Shown here one piece after another: positions 7,015-14,364 of a DNA stretch of 47,896 nucleotides. The notes beneath the pieces were generated by a model. That model was not told where the DNA came from and did no database searches. It saw only the letters and a program-made list of their open reading frames with translations. Origin of the DNA: Kineosporia sp. NBRC 101731. GTDB lineage: Bacteria; Actinomycetota; Actinomycetes; Actinomycetales; Kineosporiaceae. The stretch lies in the NCBI RefSeq assembly GCF_030269305.1, contig NZ_BSTC01000026.1, positions 1 through 47,896 of the forward strand, in the 5' to 3' direction. A program made the translations under genes and the position numbers. The stretch's first letter is position 1. The number at the start of each line of letters is the position of its first letter.

Positions 7015-8102
7015 ACGGAAAACGTCGGCCCGGCATTAGTATCCGCCTGAAACTCACCCTCAGCTACGCGGGATTCCTGACCTTCGCAGGCATCGCCCTG
7101 TTCGGCGTCATGCTGCTGGTCCTGCGCTACCTGCCTGACGAGAACCTCACGCAAGTCGGTCCGGACAGCGTCTTCGTCCCCAACCGAGGCGACCTGATCA
7201 ACGTCGCACGGCCGTTGTTCGCCTGCGGGATCGGCTTTCTCGCGTTCATCGGGTTGCTGGGAGGCTGGATCCTGGCCGGCCGGATGTTGCGTCCCCTGGA
7301 GGCGATCGCCGCAGCCGCGCACCAAGCGTCTCAAGGTTCGCTCTCCCATCGCATCGCCCTCCGCGGACGCGACGACGAACTGCGCCAGCTGGCCGACACC
7401 TTCGACCAGATGCTGGTCCAGCTGGAGACCTCGTTCGAGCAGCAGAAACGCTTCACTGCCAATGTCTCGCACGAGCTCCGCACCCCGCAGACCGTCATGC
7501 GCACGATGCTTCAGGTCGCGAGCTCCGCACCCCAGAACGTCGACGTGGTAAAACTTCTGGGACGCCTGAACGAGATGAACGAACGTTCCATCGCCACGGT
7601 GGAAGCACTGCTCCTGCTGGCCCGGGTCGAGCACGGCGACATCACCCGCGAGCGCTGCCACCTCGCGGAGATCGTCGAAGAAGCACTGGAACTCGCCCAT
7701 GAGTCCTGCACCGACGCTGATGTTCGGGTCAAGGTGGGACGTATGGGGCCGGCCGAGGTAGTCGGCAACCGTTCCCTTCTGGTTCAGCTGGCAGCCAATC
7801 TGATACGCAACGCGATGCTTCACAATCTGCCGTCGGGTGGCTGGATCCAGGTAGAGGTTGATCTGGAGGCGGGCCGCCCCCGGATGGTGGTGGCCAACAC
7901 CGGCCCGCAGGTGACACCCGAAATCGCCGCCACCCTCACCGAGCCGTTCGTACGAGCCGGAGGACGCGTGCGATCAATGGGTAGGGCCGCGGGCAGCGGG
8001 CTCGGGCTGGCGATCGTTGCGTCCATTGCCCAGGCTCATGAGGCTCGGCTGATGATCGACCCGAGGCCGGAAGGTGGGCTGGACGTGTCGGTGATCTTCT
8101 AG
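7011..8102 (+). CDS. Sensor histidine kinase
   Basis: A 363-residue membrane kinase. Two transmembrane segments (about residues 17-40 and 68-90) flank a short extracytoplasmic loop of roughly 27 residues. A HAMP domain (LRPLEAIAAAAHQ) leads to the dimerisation box NVSHELRTP with His154. The ATPase domain shows the N box (NLIRNAMLHN) and G2 box (GSGLGLAI); the usual DxGxG G1 box is altered to ANTGPQ, as in many VanS/CseC-like kinases. The loop is too short for a folded ligand domain, so it probably senses a membrane or cell-wall signal. It is paired with the regulator immediately upstream. Confidence 0.92.
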   Translation: MNGKRRPGISIRLKLTLSYAGFLTFAGIALFGVMLLVLRYLPDENLTQVGPDSVFVPNRGDLINVARPLFACGIGFLAFIGLLGGWILAGRMLRPLEAIAAAAHQASQGSLSHRIALRGRDDELRQLADTFDQMLVQLETSFEQQKRFTANVSHELRTPQTVMRTMLQVASSAPQNVDVVKLLGRLNEMNERSIATVEALLLLARVEHGDITRERCHLAEIVEEALELAHESCTDADVRVKVGRMGPAEVVGNRSLLVQLAANLIRNAMLHNLPSGGWIQVEVDLEAGRPRMVVANTGPQVTPEIAATLTEPFVRAGGRVRSMGRAAGSGLGLAIVASIAQAHEARLMIDPRPEGGLDVSVIF

Positions 8103-8108
8103 CCGATC

Positions 8109-8176
8109 AGCATCAGACCTCTGGAAGCCCTGATGCTCCGATGTGGAGCGAGGCGGGAAACAGTCTTTCCAGACTG
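8109..8176. terminator. Two hairpins after the kinase gene
   Basis: AGCATCAG (8109-8116) pairs with CTGATGCT (8130-8137), and CAGTCT-TTCC-AGACTG forms a second compact hairpin at 8161-8176. They follow the kinase stop codon by a few bases. Neither has a clear T-run, so termination efficiency is uncertain. Confidence 0.45.
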
Positions 8177-8180
8177 TGCC

Positions 8181-8214
8181 CTTCAGGGCGATAAGTCCTT
8201 CAGGGCGATAAGTC
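8181..8214. repeat. 17-bp tandem duplication
   Basis: CTTCAGGGCGATAAGTC occurs twice head to tail (8181-8197 and 8198-8214), upstream of the hypothetical gene at 8269. The two copies are identical, suggesting a recent slip or a doubled protein-binding site. Confidence 0.8.
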
Positions 8215-8268
8215 CATCAGCCGTTTCAAACCAGGACAATGAGCATCGGGCCTGTGGCAGCATGAGGT

Positions 8269-8676
8269 ATGGAAGATCCAGAGCGCTTGTTGCAAGCCGC
8301 CGTCTCTACCGGCCTACGCGTCTACGCGGGCAGGGCCTTGTCCGTGCCGCCAACCGCGATGGAGGTGAAACGGACCATCACGCATCCAAAGAACGACCTA
8401 CACGGCTTCGTCGACAAGGTTCTGATGGCCGGTATCGATCGGGAAGCTGTCAGGGCGTTCCAGGACCTGGAGGAATATGCCTTCTACTGGACCATCGATC
8501 TGGCCGACGGTCGTTCGGTCGTGTTCACGAACGACACGGAGGAATACGTGGTCTGGATGGAGGGCCCGTGGCCATTGGCGGCAACATTCAAGACGCCCAC
8601 CAGCGCCTACACCGAGGTCGACTTCGACAGTGGTGAGCTGATCAAACGGGTCGTTGCCTGGTGCAAGAGCCCTTGA
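8269..8676 (+). CDS. Hypothetical protein, 135 residues
   Basis: A compact soluble protein with no signal peptide or membrane segment. It has a mixed alpha/beta look: an N-terminal helix (PERLLQAAVSTGLRVY), then strand-rich stretches such as EYAFYWTIDLADG, SVVFTNDTEEY and WMEGPWPLAATF. No catalytic motif or family was recognised. It is a single-gene unit between a two-component system and a minus-strand secreted protein, preceded by the 17-bp tandem repeat. Confidence 0.65.
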   Translation: MEDPERLLQAAVSTGLRVYAGRALSVPPTAMEVKRTITHPKNDLHGFVDKVLMAGIDREAVRAFQDLEEYAFYWTIDLADGRSVVFTNDTEEYVVWMEGPWPLAATFKTPTSAYTEVDFDSGELIKRVVAWCKSP

Positions 8677-8688
8677 GGTGAGGAGCGG

Positions 8689-9165
8689 TCAGGCCGCCGG
8701 GGTGGGCTCAGGTGTGGGGGTGGTGGGTTCGATCTCGGGCTCGGATTCCTTGCCCTCGGCTGCGATCCGGGTCACGATAGTGGCTTCTGCGCTCTGCCGG
8801 GTCCGGACGTTGATGTGATCGCCGGTCTGAAGCTGGGCCAGGGTGACGCCTACGCCGTTGCGGGTGATCTTGACGCTGTCCGGCACGTTCAGGACCAGGG
8901 ACGTGTTGCGCACCTTCTTGTCACGTCCACCACGGACGGCGACGGTGATCGTCCCCGCTGCCGGGTCCACCGCACTCAACTTTCCCTTGTACACCACAGT
9001 CTTCGCCTTGACCGGCTTCACCGGCTTGGTGACCTTGGAGTCGTCGCCCGGGTGAACCTTCGTTGTCGTCGCCCGGGGCAGGGCCGCTGCCGAGGCTGCG
9101 GTACCCCCGGCCACGGGCAGTACCAGGGCCACGGTCAGAGCCAGGGCGGCGGAACGGTGGTTCAT
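8689..9165 (-). CDS. Secreted protein of unknown function under a riboswitch
   Basis: A 158-residue exported protein. The N-terminal signal peptide (residues 1 to about 27, ending ASAAA) is followed by a Lys/Val-rich stretch, then a beta-rich core of about 80 residues (VYKGKLSAVDPAAGTITVAV, LAQLQTGDHINVRT) resembling the OB-like DUF5666-type fold, and a Pro/Thr/Glu tail. It has no catalytic motif and no sortase or anchor signal. Translation starts at ATG 9165 after an AAGGA site that lies inside the closing stem of the c-di-GMP-I riboswitch, so output should follow cellular c-di-GMP. A matrix or surface role would fit that control but is inference. Confidence 0.75.
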   Translation of the reverse strand: MNHRSAALALTVALVLPVAGGTAASAAALPRATTTKVHPGDDSKVTKPVKPVKAKTVVYKGKLSAVDPAAGTITVAVRGGRDKKVRNTSLVLNVPDSVKITRNGVGVTLAQLQTGDHINVRTRQSAEATIVTRIAAEGKESEPEIEPTTPTPEPTPAA

Positions 9166-9170
9166 GCATC

Positions 9171-9264
9171 AGTCCTTCGGTAACCGGGCCACCTCCCCCT
9201 CGGACGGGGAGAGGTCCCTGGGCTTTGCGTCCCCGGTTCGCACCGGGTTTGCCTGGTCCAGACC
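9171..9264 (-). promoter_or_regulatory. Cyclic di-GMP-I (GEMM) riboswitch
   Basis: On the minus strand the aptamer landmarks occur in order: CCAGGCAAACC, a hairpin closed by CCGGT/ACCGG with a GCGA (GNRA) loop, GGGGACGCAAAGCC, a variable second hairpin (CTCTCCCC/GGGGGAG), then CCGGTTACCGAAGG. These match the class I c-di-GMP aptamer. The closing stem can form between GGTCT (9260-9264) and GGACT (9171-9175), which covers the ribosome site AAGGA of the secreted protein gene. This suggests translational control with ligand binding hiding the site, although the direction of the switch is inference. Confidence 0.88.
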
Positions 9265-9360
9265 CGCGCTCTTTGCGCGTTCAACAGTTCCCATGCTGCG
9301 GCCCACAGCCCGCCGGGGCATACCCGCCACCCGGGTTAGGGCTCGCTGGGCCGCCAACCC

Positions 9361-10080
9361 TCACCCGAACCTCTGGCAAACCCCAGCCACCAGCTCCGGC
9401 CGAACAGCCATGGCAATATGCCCGGCCTCCGGCACCTCCACCACCTCAGCCCCGCCCACAGACCCAGCCAGACGCTGCAGGAAAGCCGAGGAAGCAATCG
9501 GGTCGTGACTCCCCCGCATCAGCACGACCGGCGCAACAACCTGCCCCAGCCGCTCCTCCAGCGGATAGTCGAGCATGTGGCGCAACGTGCCGAAGAACGA
9601 CCGCGGTCCCCCACGCAAGTAGTCCCACAAAACCGTGGCATTGAGCCGCAGCGGCTCCCCCATGATGTCGAGAGCCAGACGCCAGCCTTGTTGAAAAGCA
9701 GTGTCCGCGGCCGGATCCACCACCGGCCCGATGAGAATCACCGCCCGGGCCAGGCCCGGATTGCGCACCGCTAGCTCGGTCACCACCTGCGCACCCATCG
9801 AATGACCGACCAGCACCGGCCGCAGCAGCCCCGAGCTCTCCAGCACAGCTTCCAGAGCCACTGCCTGCTCCGTGATGCTCAGCGCCGGACGCGGCCGTCC
9901 ACTGTCGCCGAACCCCGGCAGATCCGGGATCACGACCCGATGCGTCGACCCCAGATGCTCAGCCAGCGAGGCGTAGTAGCGCCCGGAGACTCCGATGCCG
10001 TGCACCAGCAGCACGCTCAGCTCAGAAGCCCCAGACGCCGTACCCGAGGTGCCATACCTGGCCGTGCGATCCGATGCCAT
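9361..10080 (-). CDS. Alpha/beta hydrolase
   Basis: A 239-residue hydrolase. HGIGVSG forms the oxyanion region, the nucleophile elbow is GHSMG (Ser near residue 94), the acid is in RGSHDPIA, and the catalytic His is in EAGHIAMA near the C-terminus. The DLPGFGDS motif is typical of the epoxide-hydrolase/esterase branch. There is no signal peptide, so it is cytoplasmic. The substrate cannot be inferred. The next gene on the same strand starts about 25 bp beyond the ATG, so co-transcription with the upstream serine hydrolase is likely. Confidence 0.85.
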   Translation of the reverse strand: MASDRTARYGTSGTASGASELSVLLVHGIGVSGRYYASLAEHLGSTHRVVIPDLPGFGDSGRPRPALSITEQAVALEAVLESSGLLRPVLVGHSMGAQVVTELAVRNPGLARAVILIGPVVDPAADTAFQQGWRLALDIMGEPLRLNATVLWDYLRGGPRSFFGTLRHMLDYPLEERLGQVVAPVVLMRGSHDPIASSAFLQRLAGSVGGAEVVEVPEAGHIAMAVRPELVAGVCQRFG

Positions 10081-10105
10081 GGCTCACCGTAAGTCGAATG
10101 TGGGC

Positions 10106-11380
10106 TCACCACCCGCCGGAGGTGAACCCCAGCGGCCCCACCTCACTGATCCGCTGCGGCCAGACCGAAGCCTTCACCTTCGCAACGGCAGAGGGAACCT
10201 CTTGGCCGAACATCCCACACATCGCGGTCACCTGAGCCTCGCTGTACGCGAAGGCAAACGTCTCCAACCGCGGGTCGGCCGGGTCAGCGGCGTAGAGCCG
10301 GGTGGTGGTGTCGGTGGCATACGTCCGCCCACCATCGGCCGTGGTGAACGTGGTGCTGGAATTACCCAAGGTGGCGCCGTCATGACCCCAGACCCGGCCG
10401 CAGGGTGTCTCCATCCAGTACAGCCCCAGTCCGTAGCCGCCGAAACCGCCGAACTCCTCGATATCGTCCTTGGTCTTCTGCATCTGCGCCAGCTGCGCCT
10501 TCGGCAACACCTTCCCCGCCAGCAGCGACGAGTAGAAGGTGCTCAGGTCGCGGGTCGTCGAGACGATCGCCCCCGCCGAACCCGCCCAGCTGAGCGTCCA
10601 TCCGGCGGTGTCGACGTACTCCGGCGGATCGACGCTGAGGTCGGCGATGTACCCGTGCGCGTAGCCGGGGCCGATGGTGCCCGGGAACGGGTCGGCGAAG
10701 TAGGTGTCGCGCAGATGCAGCGGCCGGGTGATGCGCCGGTCGACGAGCTGGGTCACGGGCTGGCCGGTGACCTTCGTCAGCAGCTCCCCCAGCACGATGT
10801 ACCCGGTGTTGGAGTAGGACCAGTCGGTGCCCGGCGCGAAGTTCGGCGGGTGCGAAAAGGCCGCCTTGAGGATGTCTTCCACGGCGATCGGGGTGTACGG
10901 CTGGGTGAGTGCCTGACTGATCAGGCCTGCATCCTCGGTGTAGTTGAACAAACCGCTGGTGTGCTGGAGCAGCATGCGCACCGTGATGTCCGCGCCGTTG
11001 GGCACGACCCCGGGCAGGTACTTCTCGATCGGTGCATCCAGCGCGACCTTGCGCTCGGCCACCAGCTGCAGCACCAGCACGGCGACGAAAGTCTTGGTCT
11101 GGCTGCCCGCCTCGTACTGGTCCTTGTTCTTGAGCCGGCGCCCCGTGTCGCGATCGGCCAGGCCCGCGGTAGCGGTGCGCACGCGATCACCGTCGTTCAC
11201 CCGCACCAGATACCCGACCGCACCCGCGTCCACCACCCCCTGTGCCGTGCGCTGGAGCTCGCCCGTCCGGGTCGCGGGAGCCGCACTGGCCGGCCCACCG
11301 GTGAGAGCCACCCCGGCGAGCAGCGCCGCCAGCCCCACAACGGTAGAACGACGACGATTGAGGACGCGTGAACGCACCAT
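10106..11380 (-). CDS. Secreted class C serine hydrolase (D-Ala-D-Ala carboxypeptidase/beta-lactamase fold)
   Basis: A 424-residue exported enzyme. The signal peptide runs through LLAGVALTGGPASAAPA. The class C catalytic motifs are present: SxxK as SQTK, YxN as YSNTGY, and the third motif as HDGATLG. Such proteins act as D-alanyl-D-alanine carboxypeptidases, esterases or beta-lactamases on the outer face of the membrane, and sequence alone does not separate these. The start is ATG 11380 after AAGGAGA; a longer frame upstream lacks a signal-like N-terminus. It is followed by an alpha/beta hydrolase in the same orientation. Confidence 0.87.
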   Translation of the reverse strand: MVRSRVLNRRRSTVVGLAALLAGVALTGGPASAAPATRTGELQRTAQGVVDAGAVGYLVRVNDGDRVRTATAGLADRDTGRRLKNKDQYEAGSQTKTFVAVLVLQLVAERKVALDAPIEKYLPGVVPNGADITVRMLLQHTSGLFNYTEDAGLISQALTQPYTPIAVEDILKAAFSHPPNFAPGTDWSYSNTGYIVLGELLTKVTGQPVTQLVDRRITRPLHLRDTYFADPFPGTIGPGYAHGYIADLSVDPPEYVDTAGWTLSWAGSAGAIVSTTRDLSTFYSSLLAGKVLPKAQLAQMQKTKDDIEEFGGFGGYGLGLYWMETPCGRVWGHDGATLGNSSTTFTTADGGRTYATDTTTRLYAADPADPRLETFAFAYSEAQVTAMCGMFGQEVPSAVAKVKASVWPQRISEVGPLGFTSGGW

Positions 11381-11583
11381 CGAGTTCGGCTCTCCTTCGC
11401 AACGGGACGGGGCTGACGAGGCGGCCAGGTGCGAGCATCCTCGCCGAAAAGCGCCGCTCAACGCGCATCCCACGCCGCACGGACGCTGCACCGCTCGGGC
11501 CGAGTGTTTCCGGAGGAAGCTTTCGTCGCGCCGTACCTAGACTGCCGGGACTGCCGACCCCTAATCCCCCGCTGAGGACCCAC

Positions 11584-12317
11584 ATGCCCTACCTCGAACT
11601 CCCCGACGGCCCGACCTACCACGAGGTCGCGGGCACGGGTGAACCCCTCGTGCTCCTGCACGGTGGGTTCTCCTCGCTCGAGGTGATGCGGGAGGTGCAC
11701 GACGCGCTGGCGCTGGGTTTCCAGGTGCACGGCCCGGAACGTCCTGGTCACGGGCGTACCGCGGACGCGGACGGACCGTTCTCCTACACCGCCATGGTCG
11801 AGCACACGCTGGCCTACCTGAACGCGATGGGTGTGGCCCGGGCCCACGTCGTGGGCTTCAGCGACGGGGCGATCGCCGGCCTGCTCCTGGCCCGCGACCA
11901 CCCCGACCGGGTGGCGTCGCTGGTGTCGATCAGCGCGAACCTCGACCGTCCGGATTCGTGTCCGACGAGGAGGCCGCCCACTCCATGAGCGAGCAGCAGC
12001 ACGCCCAGCTGCGGGAGGAGTACGCGCGCCTGTCCCCCGACGGCCTCGCCCACGCGGACACGGTCGTCAACAAGCTGGTCGAGCTGTGGAAGGACGAGCC
12101 GCGGATCCCTGCTCACTCGCTGGGCAGCGTCACCGCTCCCACGCTGGTGATGGCCGGCGACCGCGACATGGTGGCCCTCGAGCACACGGCCGTGATCGCC
12201 CGCAGCATTCCCGGCGCCCAGCTGTGCATCGTGCCCGGCGCCGGTCACCTGCTGATCCGCGAGTGCCCTGACCTGATCACGGCGGTGATCAACCGTTTCC
12301 TGCAGGGGACGAGGTAA
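11584..12317 (+). pseudogene. Alpha/beta hydrolase, frameshifted
   Basis: Two overlapping frames together make one hydrolase of about 243 residues. The first (from ATG 11584) has the oxyanion loop LLHGGFSS and nucleophile elbow GFSDGAIAG. The second contains the acid in AGDRDMVA and the His in GAGHLLI. The reading frame breaks between about 11945 and 11965: the first frame runs into RPDSCPTRRPPTP and stops, while the second is open from FVSDEEAAHS. One indel restores a complete protein. This is either a recent pseudogene or a sequencing error; all catalytic elements survive, so an error is possible. Confidence 0.75.
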
Positions 12318-12331
12318 CGGACGAGCGCGGG

Positions 12332-12760
12332 TCAGCCGGCTGTCGTGGGAGGAGCCGTCAGCAGGCCGGCCATTTCGTCCAGGTGGAAGAACTGGGCGAT
12401 CTCGACGGCTGAGGGAGTGCCTAGGCCGGGATCGGCGCCGGCGTCCAGCAGGGCCCGCACGATCGGCTCCGACTGGCGGAAAACGGCTGCGCCGAGAGCG
12501 GTCTGGCCCCGGTCATTGATTCTGGTGGTGTCGGCGCCCCGGGCGAGCAAGAGGTCGACGGCCGCTGCGTGCTGGTGGTAGGCCGCGAGGATGAGCAAGG
12601 TGTCGCCCGCGGAGTTGGTGAGGTTGACGGGCACCCCAGCGTCGATCCGCCGGCCCAGCACCTCGGTCTCGCCCTCCCGGGCCAGGTCGAACGTCTGCTG
12701 CAGGAACTCCAGCTCGGCCGGGGTCAGGGTCTGCGCGCCGTGTTCGGCAGCCGGGGTCAT
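12332..12760 (-). CDS. Ankyrin-repeat protein
   Basis: A 142-residue protein made mainly of three ankyrin-like repeats: AGVPVNLTNSAGDTLLILAA, then ARGADTTRINDRGQTALGAA, then DAGADPGLGTPSAVEIA, ending near residue 140. It has no signal or membrane segment. Ankyrin repeats mediate protein-protein contact; no partner is evident from the neighbours. The start is ATG 12760, where the repeat protein has a short N-terminal helix; the longer frame to 12901 is Arg/Ser-rich and not protein-like. It converges on the frameshifted hydrolase, 14 bp from its stop. Confidence 0.85.
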   Translation of the reverse strand: MTPAAEHGAQTLTPAELEFLQQTFDLAREGETEVLGRRIDAGVPVNLTNSAGDTLLILAAYHQHAAAVDLLLARGADTTRINDRGQTALGAAVFRQSEPIVRALLDAGADPGLGTPSAVEIAQFFHLDEMAGLLTAPPTTAG

Positions 12761-13043
12761 GTTCGGCCTTTCGTCGCATGTCGTCTCGTCCGGAGACTCA
12801 CGGTAGCCACTGTGCACGGATCGGCCAGCAGAAACGGCTCCTCGTTCGGCCGAGCCCTCTTTCACCGTTGTGCCCCGCCTTGCCAGGCATTGGGGCGTCA
12901 CGGTCCGCTGCCGAAGAGGGCTGGATTACTCCGGACGGGTAGACGCGGTCACCGAAGCAACACTCTGCGTCAACTTCGCGGGCCGGCGGACGATGGGAAC
13001 GGCGTCACAGGAAGCAAACCGGCCCCACCCGGAGCCGGCCCGA

Positions 13044-13057
13044 TCTGGAGGTCCAGA
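13044..13057 (+). promoter_or_regulatory. Ribosome site inside a hairpin before a TTG start
   Basis: TCTGG-AGGT-CCAGA places the core of the GGAGG ribosome site (13047-13051) in the stem and loop of a small hairpin, just before the TTG start at 13060. This layout would dampen or regulate initiation. Upstream, GCAAACC (13015-13021) and a CCGGC/GCCGG stem suggest a structured leader. Confidence 0.4.
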
Positions 13058-13059
13058 CC

Positions 13060-13641
13060 TTGCACGCAGCAACTCGCCGACGTATCGCGGTTCCGGCAGC
13101 CCTCACGTCGGGCCTGCTGCTCAGCGGACTGCTGGTCTGGCACACGTCCTACGCGGCCTTCACCTCCTCCACCGGCAACACCGCCAACACCTTCGCCTCC
13201 GGCAGCGTGACGATCGGTGACAACGACGGCGGTACGTCGCTGTTCACCGCCACGGCTCTGAAGCCCGGCTCCACGGACACCAACTGCATCACCGTCAACT
13301 ACACCGGTAGCCTGCCCTCGACCGTGCATCTCTCCGCGGCCTACACCAGCGCCGCGGCCGGTGCGAACGATCTGGCGCCGTACCTGACCTTCAAGATCGA
13401 AGACGTCTCGACCACCGGCACCTGTGCCGCCGCCACCGCCAACAGCGAGATCGCGGCCAGTTCAACCAACCTCCAGACCAAGGTCGCGGCGCTCACCGCG
13501 CCGGGCGCCACGATCGGCTGGAACAGCGCCGCCAACGGCGACTCCAAGCGCTACCGGTTCACCTACACGCTCCAGGACGTGGACGCCGCGCAGAACAAGA
13601 CCGCAGGCGTCGGCTTCACCTGGACCGCCTCCAGCAACTGA
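13060..13641 (+). CDS. SipW/TasA-type surface protein
   Basis: A 193-residue exported protein. The N-terminal segment (RRRIAVPAALTSGLLLSGLLV) and the following AAFTSSTGNTANTFASG match SipW-dependent signal peptides and the mature start of TasA/camelysin proteins. The rest is beta-rich, Ser/Thr-rich and carries two cysteines (TNCITV and GTCAAA) that may pair. TasA-like proteins form extracellular fibres or coats in Bacillus; here only the family resemblance is seen. The start is TTG 13060, seven bases after GGAGGT; no better ATG or GTG exists. No dedicated SipW peptidase lies nearby. Confidence 0.8.
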   Translation: MHAATRRRIAVPAALTSGLLLSGLLVWHTSYAAFTSSTGNTANTFASGSVTIGDNDGGTSLFTATALKPGSTDTNCITVNYTGSLPSTVHLSAAYTSAAAGANDLAPYLTFKIEDVSTTGTCAAATANSEIAASSTNLQTKVAALTAPGATIGWNSAANGDSKRYRFTYTLQDVDAAQNKTAGVGFTWTASSN

Positions 13642-13679
13642 TGCCCGTGCTACGGGGCAAGAATTGAGGACGCATCACC

Positions 13680-14330
13680 TCACCCGCGGCGGCGGGTGAA
13701 AGTCAGGTGGGTGACACCACTGGGCGAGGAGACCGATTCCACGGAGAAACGTTCCTCCAGGGATTCGAGTCCTTCCCAGAGCCGTTCGCCCCGGCCGAGA
13801 ATGATCGGCACCAGCACGACGTGCAGATGGTCGATCAGATCAGCGGCGAGGAACTGCCGCACCGTTGCCGGGCCTCCACCGATGCGCACGTCGAGGCCAC
13901 CGGCGGCCTCCTTCGCCCGCGCCAGCGCCTGCGCCGGATCGGCGTCGATGAAGTGGAAGGTCGTGCCGCCCTTCATCTCGATCGACGGCCGAGGATGGTG
14001 GGTGAGCACGAAGACCGGGGTATGGAACACCGGGTCGTCGCCCCACCAGCCCTTCCAGTCCTCGTTCTCCCACGGGCCGCGCTGAGGGCCGAACTTGTTG
14101 CGGCCCATGATCTCGGCTCCGATGCCCGGCCCCCAGCGACCGGCGAACGCCTCGTCGACCCCGTTGCTGCCGTCGTTCTCCCCGTGCATCGCACGGAAGG
14201 TGCGGGTGCCCATGAACCATTCCATCAGCCGGCCCTGAGCGTGGCCGAAGGGACTCTCCAGGCTCTGTCCCTCCCCGGCGGAGAAACCGTCGAGCGAGAC
14301 GGTGAAGTTGTGGACGCGAACCTGCGACAC
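13680..14330 (-). CDS. Dihydrofolate-reductase-like (RibD C-terminal) reductase
   Basis: A 216-residue protein of the RibD-C/DHFR-like family: VRVHNFTVSLDGFSAG at the N-terminus, the nucleotide-binding GADPA-like region (DADPAQALARAKEAAGGLD), RIGGGPATVRQFL, and the late LVPIILGRGERLWEGL motif. Members reduce pterin- or pyrimidine-like substrates with NADPH; the true substrate here is unknown. The start is GTG 14330 after AGGGGG. The last codons form a perfect 8-bp hairpin (13680-13699) overlapping the stop, probably part of a terminator. It is 34 bp downstream of the MFS gene and may be in its operon. Confidence 0.85.
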   Translation of the reverse strand: MSQVRVHNFTVSLDGFSAGEGQSLESPFGHAQGRLMEWFMGTRTFRAMHGENDGSNGVDEAFAGRWGPGIGAEIMGRNKFGPQRGPWENEDWKGWWGDDPVFHTPVFVLTHHPRPSIEMKGGTTFHFIDADPAQALARAKEAAGGLDVRIGGGPATVRQFLAADLIDHLHVVLVPIILGRGERLWEGLESLEERFSVESVSSPSGVTHLTFTRRRG

Positions 14331-14364
14331 GAATACCCCCTGAATGAGTCCGGCACGGTTCACT

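Noticed and set aside
5714-8102. Vancomycin resistance operon
   Set aside because: Only a VanY-like peptidase and a two-component pair are present; no VanH, VanA/B ligase or VanX is encoded nearby.
9995-11371. 458-codon plus-strand frame opposite the serine hydrolase
   Set aside because: Composition is Arg/Gly/His-rich and unstructured, while the minus-strand frame has SxxK, YxN and HDG motifs.
12960-13059. Possible second c-di-GMP-I riboswitch before the SipW-type gene
   Set aside because: Only CACAGG-GCAAACC-like bases match. The essential GACGCAAAGCC element and the GGTTACCGAAGG end are missing.
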